Assembly: GCA_013396995.1 (NCBI GenBank)
Contig: VWZP01009947.1
Coordinates: forward strand, 1,131,437 to 1,195,436
DNA: 64,000 bases
Origin: Dicaeum eximium
Taxonomy: Eukaryota > Chordata > Aves > Passeriformes > Dicaeidae
Direction: 5' to 3'
Shown: one piece after another, positions 26,401 through 35,400 of the stretch
Layout: every line of letters begins with the position of its first letter
Numbering within the stretch: position 1 is the stretch's first letter
Position numbers and translations under genes: made by a program
Notes under the pieces: generated by a model
Database searches by the model: none
Seen by the model: the letters and a program-made list of their open reading frames with translations, nothing else
Told to the model about the DNA's origin: nothing

Positions 26401-29400
26401 GATGACATTCCTTAGAAAGGAACTCCAAGGCAGCATATGTGTGTCAGAACACAAGATACCAAACCAGCCACAGTGAGATTTCAGCCACCTGGGCTTGAAG
26501 TCAACAAGGCTGATCACAGTGGGGGTAGTCTGGAGCTTTTCTTCATGCTCTATGTGGTTGATTTAGAAAAGCTTCTGTGCCAAGATATAGCCCAGGGGAG
26601 AGCACTGCACAGAGAATCACAAAATAGTTCAGGTTGGAAAAGACCTCCAAGATCATCGACTCCAACCCTTAACCCAGCTCTGCCAAGGCCACTACTAAAC
26701 CATGTCCCCAGCTGTCACATCCATACATTTTTTTGAGCACTTCCAGGGCTGGTGATTCCACCACTTTCCTGGCCAGCCTGTTCCATTGCCTGACTACCTT
26801 CTCAGTGAAGAAATCTTTCCTGGTATCTAATCTAAACCTCTTCTGGCACAACTCGAGGGCATTTCCTTTTGTCCTGCTGCTTGTTACCTGGGAGAAGAGA
26901 CCAACTCCCCCCTGCCCTACAACCTTCTTCCATGGAGCTGTGGAGAGCAAGCAGGTTCCTCCTCTTTGTCTCCAAGCTGAGCTCCCTCAGCTGCTGCTCA
27001 TCAGATTTGTGCTCCAGACCCTTCCCCAGCTCCTTTGCCCTTCTCTGGACATGTCTTTGGACAAAGCAGCACAACCCTTACGTGGAGTCATATTCCCTGA
27101 CCCATGAAGAGCATCCCTGTCAAACACAGGGAGTTGGCTCAGGTCTGAATTCCCTCCAGCTGGAGATCATATTAAACATCTTCCTTGTGTGAGGGCTTCA
27201 AAGGCTTCACTTATGAATGTTTATCGAGCATTCTGAGCTGCAGATGGAGGATGCTTAGGAGGTGCTAAATATTGATGCCATATATAAAGCTTAACCTTTA
27301 AAAAGCAGTCTGTCTCAACTTTACTGTTGCACATTTTTCACAAGTTTTGTGTTATTAGCTGTGGCTTTTACGCCCTGGCACAGGACAACAGTTCTGAGAT
27401 GGAAATACTATTTTCAGAACAAAACCTGGGGTTTGTGTACTTTTTGCTGTAATAGGAAATAAGAAACAGAGCACATGAAAAGCAGCTGCTATGGTTAGAC
27501 TGGGGGTGATTTGGGTTTCCTTTGGGTTTTTGATATTTACCTGCTGCTTGCTAACATTTACTTTTGAGATGTTTTAAAAATACACTTTTATTGTGTTTGT
27601 AGTCTATTCATAAAGTGGCTCAGAATTTCAGTCCTGTTAGGCTTTGTTCCTCCATAGCATGGTACTGTGATTTCTGTTCCTAAACATGTCTGTATACAGA
27701 ATCACAGTTGAATATTTTCTTACTTTGAGTTACCTTGGGAATCATATTAAGTCACATTTCTGAAGGGGTTCTTAGTCACTGGTTTACCTTACATAATATG
27801 GGTGATCCCACTGACATTAATGGATCTTTGCTTATGCATTATGATTTTCCTTTTAGTGGCATGTGTGTATGGTACCTCTGGGGAATAATCGTCCTAATAA
27901 AACAAAAATCAGTATTCTCTGGTACCCTCTAGTGGATGTTACTGAATGTTCAGAAAAATCTCTTGAACTTTAGAGAGCTGAGTGTCCTAGATGGACTGTC
28001 TAAGAATTTAAAGCTGGGAAAATCACTTGAATTCTTACAATCCCAAGCAACATATTCAGGCTGTGTGAACTGCCCTATTACTCCTCTGAAATCAAATTTT
28101 CTGTTGATGACAAAGGAACTGGAAGAATTCAGCCAAGTATCTGCTTGCATAGCTTGTATCAGTTATGGGAATTTATGTTAAGTTTTATATAAATAAGTGA
28201 AAAATATGCTTCTTGTAATAGCTATTATCAGTGGAGTGCCTCTGGCATGTAAGTGACCTGTTCAAACACAGCCATCCAGGCAGAGCTGGGTGTTAAGAAC
28301 CCGTTTTTCTGAAAACTCACTAAGGAAAATAGTGGGTTTTTTCATAAAAATCAACTAGAACTGTGTTTTCTCTTGTTTATCTCTTGTACACTTCACTAAA
28401 TCCTGGTCCCTCTCCTCCAGAGAAGGGCTGTGGGTGATTTTATTTACTGAGGTGGAGGAAATCCTGGAATCAAAGCCACCAGCTGAGCCTGCTGTGGAAG
28501 ACTGTGCCTGTCTTATTTTGTCTGCACGTCCTTGTTGATGTCAAACCCTGCAACGCCTCAGCTGTTCATATCCCAGTGAACAAGGGGCAGTGCAGACTCC
28601 CAGTGAACACTCACTGAAGGCAAAATGGGGCTGTTTTCTGGACACCAGTGTGAACTGTGCACTGTGACACACCCAGCTAGACCCCATCTGCCACTCACTG
28701 GGTTTTTAAAGGGGGCCCTTAAATGCACAGTCTTCCCTGAGCACGAGAGAGATGTGGCCAGTAATTACCTTAGTGCAGTATTCATCTTAGTGATCAGGTC
28801 ACTGGAACACAGTTATATCTTTCTGTGCTTTTTCCCCCCAGACTTGTTTCAGTGAACAGAAGAAGACAAATAACCTTGAGGCCTATGTGAAATGGTTCAA
28901 CAGACTCTGCTATCTCGTAGCAACAGAAATTTGCATGGTAAGTCACAAGTATGGGCTGTGTTTTACCACATACCTGAAGTACCACTCTGAGATTTTATAT
29001 TAATAAGCAGTCCTGGGGATTTATTTCTTATGACCCAGCTAAGCATCTGATGGTAGGTTTTAGTAGTGTTGCACTTGCAGAAGCAACCTGATAAATGACA
29101 AACATATTGCAAAACAAGGGGTGGCAGCACAGGGAGGAAGGCACTGTTCTCTTGATGTAGTAGGAGCACAGTGTGGAATAATGAACCCTGCAGGGAAAAA
29201 GAGAGGAAAAAAAGCCTTGAGTTATCCTGTGAGATTTCTGCCGGCAAAGATTCTAGCAGAGCCATATTTGTTATCTGTCACCCTAAAGCTGTGCTGTGTG
29301 TGTGAATTCCCACTGCATGGCTCTCTGTCCTGCTGCCCATCAGTGTAGCTGTGGCTGTTGTTTCTTAACTTGGTAGTGGTTTTAGTTTGTTTAACTTGTC

Positions 29401-32400
29401 CAATCAAAATTAAATTAATGTTCTCCTCTTTGAAAAGGGTATGGAAGAGAGGAATAATAATAGTTTAAAGAGCCTGGATAGCCTGTGACACATAAGAATT
29501 ACCATTTGAAGATCATCTTTGGAAAAGATAGGTTAATTCCAGTCCAATTAAAATGTGTATTTAAAATGCTATCATTTGGTCTGGTTGAGTTCCTAAAGGG
29601 ACAGAAAAGGGAAAGGGATTAATGGAATGAAACAAGCTCTTTCTGAGTCAAAGATGCTGCTGTTATAGGGGTGTGAAATCCTGCCCTTAGGGATGTCTGT
29701 GCTGGATGAGCCCACGGACTCGGACTCGAGGGAGGCCAGCATGGAGCTGAGGCTCTGCTTCAGGGCTGCCTGGGCTGCCTGTTCCAGCACTGAAACAGCC
29801 AGTGGGGCTGGGAATTGCCGTGAATTTCTTCTGTGTCACTGCAGTGAAAGCTTTGATTTCAGAGGCTGCCAGTCACCAGCATCCACTGGATTGCTGGAAC
29901 AGAACTAGGGCCAGAGACTGAAAGCAGATGGCCCAAGCTGTGCATGAAGCCACGCTATGCATGGAACAAATGCTTAGGATGACCTCCAGTTCTGCATATG
30001 CTCATTACAGATACTAATTTATTTTAATTTACAGCCTGCAAAAAAGAAACAGCGAGCACAAGTCATCGAATTCTTCATTGACGTTGCCCGAGAGTGCTTT
30101 AACATAGGGAATTTTAATTCACTGATGGCAATCATTTGTAAGTACAGCTTCTAACTGGGTCTTCCATCAGCTGTCACAGATGAAAATGGAAACCCAGCTC
30201 TTATCAATAGCTCTGTTTTTTTCTCTCTCACTCATAGCTGGAATGAATATGAGTCCAGTTTCCAGGCTAAAGAAGACTTGGTCAAAAGTGAAAACAGCCA
30301 AATTTTTCATTCTGGAGGTAAAAAAAAAAATCCTGATGTACTGCTTTAATTATATTCAGGATATATTTGTTTGGGAATTTTACATTGTTATCCAGGTGTG
30401 AGATGTCTGGAGACACAGGCAGAGAGCCTGATTCTAAGCTAAAATATCCCAAGTGTAGTGAGGAGGGTGTAAAGCTGATGATATGTAGAGGGAATTCAGA
30501 GTACTCAAATAAATAAGAGAAATTTAAAAAGAAACAAAGTATGAACCTATATGCACACCACAGTGCTTCTACTGATGCATGTTTTGTTTAGCCATGGGCA
30601 CAATACTGAATGTAAAGCTCCCAGTCTACACCTTGGGGGTTGAGTGAAGACCCAAGGCTGTATTTTGTACTGAGGATTCTAGGACCTGGCACACATGAAT
30701 GTGCAGTGCTTATTCTTCACATAAAAGCTCAGTAAGCTGTCAGTAGAAAAATCAGAGCTATGAACAGCCATGGGCTGTAGACCTCTGTCCTTGGTGCACG
30801 GGGTTCTGCAGGCATGTGGATTTTGAAGTTGTACATTTTGAAGATGAAGGCTCTGCTCTGCTCAGGGCTTGCTACAACTGAGTGTAAAATTGTCTTTAGA
30901 GAGCCCAGGCTACTTTCTAACCCAGGTGTGTTGTTTTGTGCATGCAGCACCAGATGGACCCTACTGGCAACTTCTACAACTACCGGACAGCGCTGCGGGG
31001 GGCTGCCCACAGGTCCCTGACCGCTCACAGCAACAGGGAGAAGGTGGGTGTGACCCCATCCCATCCACTCCACACGGGGGGTGCAGCTCTGCTGGGAGCC
31101 CCTGGCTCAAACAGCTGTTGCAGATCCTCTCCTCCCTTCCATGGGTCACCAGGGCAAGGCCTGTGTGCTTCAAGACGCAACCTGAAACGTAAAATGTGAA
31201 AAAGAAATGGGATTGAAAGAGTCTGGATAGGATCGAAGCAAATCTTTGTGGATTTGCTGTCAGACATTGGGAGGGTTAGAGAGGGCAGGACACACAGCAT
31301 GGAGTACTTGGTTGCAAGTGTCTCTACATCCCTGGAAAATTCACATTGTTTAGATTGATAAACCTGGTGGAACAGGTATTCCAGACTGAAAATACTTTTA
31401 TTTTGGTGGTGGAGCATGAGCCTGGCAGACACAGATGGAGCTGTGCTTTGTTACAGCTGTGCCCCAGGCTCTGGCACAGAGGCCCCTATTGTGTGATGTG
31501 TGAGGTGAGATGGAGAGCAAAGAGCACAGCCATGGAGATGATGTGGAGCTCCATTTACAATAGGGAAAGGTGATTTACCACAAGTCCTGCAAGGGAGTCT
31601 AGTCTAAATCCATTGCACCACATTTGGGGTAATATTCTGTCCTTGTGAATTTTCATTTCATTTGGTTGTTGCTGCCAACATCATCTCAGTGAGCAAGAAC
31701 TGAAGTGTTTTATCAGTGTTCATGGCAGATGTGGAGCTTTCTGACATGTCACTGATGCTGCAAAAATCAGACTGACAAGATGTTAGAGTGTAGGATCCTC
31801 CTGTTTTGTGCCCTGATATGTTTCTTGTTAATTTTCTCATTCCTCCATTCAATTCTTTATTTTTTTGGTATATGCAATGTTTTACATTGCAATTGCCCAT
31901 AGTCATAAATGGGTAATCTCTGCACTAAGCATGGCAAAGCTAAAGTAGATGCTGCATGAACAAGCACAATATGAAATTTAATATTCATTCACTAGAGGCC
32001 AGATGCTAATCTCACACCCCTGTAAATTTGATGTAAATCTGCTGAAGCTAATGGAATCTCACAGCATTTACAGGGAAATGAGATCAGCATCTGGTGGCAG
32101 GCTGACTCAGCTGCAATGGAAGTACTCTGAGTTGTTCTGAAAAGCACTTCTCTATGCAAAGGAGAGATCATTTGGATGTTTGTGACTGCAAAAAGCAATT
32201 CTTTCAACTCTCACACACTGCAGCGAGGACCTGTCAGTCTGAGATGCTTTTGCAGTTTAGTTCTTCTGCAACCAGCACAGATATTCAAACCAGTTGCTTT
32301 ATTGTTTGACTTAATTTCCTGTGAAGTTAGCAATCTCTGTCATATCTCTACCCCCAGCTGGTTAATACTGATGGCAGAGAGGTTATTAGACTGAAAGGAA

Positions 32401-35400
32401 TCTATTTCACATCAGAAAAAGCTCATATTCCATCTTCCTTGTGTAGACAACATTATTTCAAGAAAATGCTCCAGGATATTATTTGGTAGCTACTCATACT
32501 GGGTATTTTACACTGTCAGATACAGCAGATCAGGTAATGCTTTCTGTAGGATTAAGGAATTTTGTTTCTTTTTATAAGCAAGATTATAATTTATTTATTT
32601 TATATTTATTTATTTGTTTGTTTTAATACATCCAAAAGAACATGATCATTTCTTTTTGATAGAAGATGTTACACTGTTTCTTGGCAAACTCATAGCAAAG
32701 CCCACTCTGAATAAAATTATCTTCAAACTGAATTGTGCTTGCAGAGGGGTGTACTGGTTAGTAAGTAAGTCTGGTTTTGTCTGTGCAGTCAAATGGCCTG
32801 TGACAGCTCCAAAATGAAGCCATTCCACTGGGAAACTGCATTGTACTCATGGCATGGCTCTGGTTTGGAAATGCTGGGAATATGTACAGCACAGCGCTGT
32901 GTGTTGTTGCTGCCTGATACTGGGGAGCAAGAACACGTCAGATCTCATTAACTTCCTTCTTTCTGCAGGAGGCAATTGTCCTTCAGCATGTGGGTGGGTT
33001 GGATGGCATGGAAGAGGGATAAAAATGGAGAGAAATATGAGTTTCTGGCACTAACCCAGGTTTTATGCTAGCAAAGTGCCTGGAGTGATGCCAGTATTAG
33101 AGTATAATTGTAACCACTTTTGTTGTTTTTCCTACAGAAATTTGGAAAGCAAAACATACAGGGTAACATATTTTTATTGGGAAAATAAATGGTGACCAAA
33201 ATACAGCAATTCCATAGAAATGTGTAGAGAATTGCTATCCTGGGGTGTGTCTTTTTAGCACCTTTTGGATGAGAGGAGAACAAGCTCTGCCATGTTCTGA
33301 GCTGACTGGGGGCTCTGTAGCTGTATTAGCCTGGCATCCAGCCCACATTTGTGTACCTTTCCTCCCAGCAAGGCTTTTCCTTCATGTTTAGTACCACTAA
33401 TGGTGCTGACCTTTCTCCCAGGCAGTAGAGCAGGACAGAACAAGCTCACATCTGCCTGCAAAAAAATATGTAGACAGAACCTGGCAGTGATTTCTAGCTG
33501 GGAATCAATGTCTGGCTCCAGCTCTCTGAATCTTTGCACCTTTTGAGACCATACTGGTTACAGAGTCATCATCATTTTTGGTAGAAAACAAACCACATAG
33601 AGTGAGTTGTATTCTTTACTGCAGGTTGACTGATCTAGTTTGGGTAATACGAAAATAAATCCTGAAACACACTTAGGTCAGTTTGACTAGAAATTGTTCC
33701 ACCTGACCCTAATAGGAGGGCTCAGCATTTTGGGAGGATAAGGATAATTTGTTTTCATTCCTGAGTTTTATCAGTGGAATGTATCACAATAAGTATCCAG
33801 TGGCTCTTGGAGCATCAGTCCAGGCTTTTTTACAGCTGTTTGCAGTGACATTACAGAGTTTATCTGTGGCTGTCCCATAAGAAAACCAGCAGAGATGCAG
33901 ATCTTTAAAAGTTTACTGGATGTGGTAATTTAGCTGGAACAGAAGTTGGCTTCCATTTTCACAGCACACACTGGCAGTAGCTTGTGGACTCCTTGCCTCC
34001 ATATTTTCACTTCTATGACTTGTTCACACTCATTGGAGCATCACAGCATTGTAGCATCCATGTAGACTGAAAAATAACAGCTGACAATCCTGTTCTGGGT
34101 CCACTTACTATCCTGTTACAGCTGATGTACAGCATGAGATGGAATAACATTAAATACTTAACTAAAGGATTGCTCTCTTAGCTGTTCTTGCTTGCCATGA
34201 GGGCTCAGCTTTGGTGCTGCTTAATAAGCTCCAGTTCAGTTAATATACAGTGGAAACATTTGGACACTGCCATGCAGTGTGTTTTCTTTTATGTTCATGG
34301 TGGTTAAGTTTGTACTTGGTGGTTTAAAAGACAGCCATTGCTGCCACAGGAAAATTCTCACAGGGGCAGCTGCTGACCTTCAGCTCAAACCCCCAGGCAG
34401 CCTTTGCTGTCACCGTGTCACTGTGGAGAGGTGGGCAGACTGAGGTTTGACTGGCAGCTTCCATGGACTGGTCCTTTGTGTTATCCTTCTTTTCCCTTTG
34501 AGTTGTGAGACAAAGGACCCTGAGAGAGTCTGCTTCACTCTGGATCTCTGCTGAGGTTGAGGATGCCCTTCAGGAACCCTGTTACTGCTTTCTGCTGTAG
34601 AACATGTGCCATAAAATTTATTTATCCCTGCTTGTAATTCCATCAATTTCAAGAGTCCTACGCAGACTTCTTTTATAGCAAATTATGACCCAACTCTGAT
34701 GGTTTAGAGGGAAGGCTTGGATCACTGCTATATGCCACTCAGCCCTGGGTGATGGCCAGGGCTAGTTTTGAGAACTACAATGGTCTGTTTGGCTACTCTT
34801 AGCAGTTTCCTGTTGACCACCTTAATATTTTCAATCCTGTTGTCTGCAGGTTAATTTGGAGAAGCAGGTTGTACTAATCAGGCACCAGGAAGAAAATTAC
34901 ATGCCTCAAGAGGTAGCTGTGCATGGAGCTGTTGAAAATGAAATGGCTCCTGATTAACTGTTTGTAGACAAGTCCTTGGTCATCAAATTTTATGCTGTCT
35001 TTCCTTGTCCAGGGACAATATTGGTTCTCTGCTTCCCACCTGTGTTTAAAGTGCTCAGTTTATATGTTCAACATATCTTATAAGGACAAAACAGGAAAGG
35101 GAAGAGTTCTGCAATGTTATTTTGCTCTTTGCTGTCTGATGTTGTCATCAGACAGTGATGGTGTTGATAATAAGCTGGGCTTTTAGCATTTTCTTAGTCA
35201 TGTTATTGTGCTCAGTGAACATTGTGTTCAGTTCACTTTCATCTCAGCATACATTCTCCTGGTGGCTGAAGGTCTCTCTAGACACTGCTGCCCTTTTGCC
35301 AGCCTGTCACTGTACTGCTTTTCAAGTGCACAGCACACTGAAAAGTTAATACTTCTTTATTCTCATCTCTCCCAACTGAGTTGTTCTTTCATACAGGGAA

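Larger units (their letters stand above)
25461..28841 (+). other. RASGEF1C intron 5
   Basis: A 3.4-kb intron holding a GGAT microsatellite (26190-26291) and the longest CR1 fragment of the window (about 26612-27085). Nothing else stands out. Confidence 0.85.

Noticed and set aside
26109..26517. Frames with long Ile-His-Pro-Ser or Met-Asp-Gly-Trp repeats
   Set aside because: They are translations of the GGAT microsatellite.
26669..26950. Minus-strand frame with RT-tail similarity
   Set aside because: Not a host gene; it is the decayed C-terminus of CR1 ORF2 inside a truncated element.
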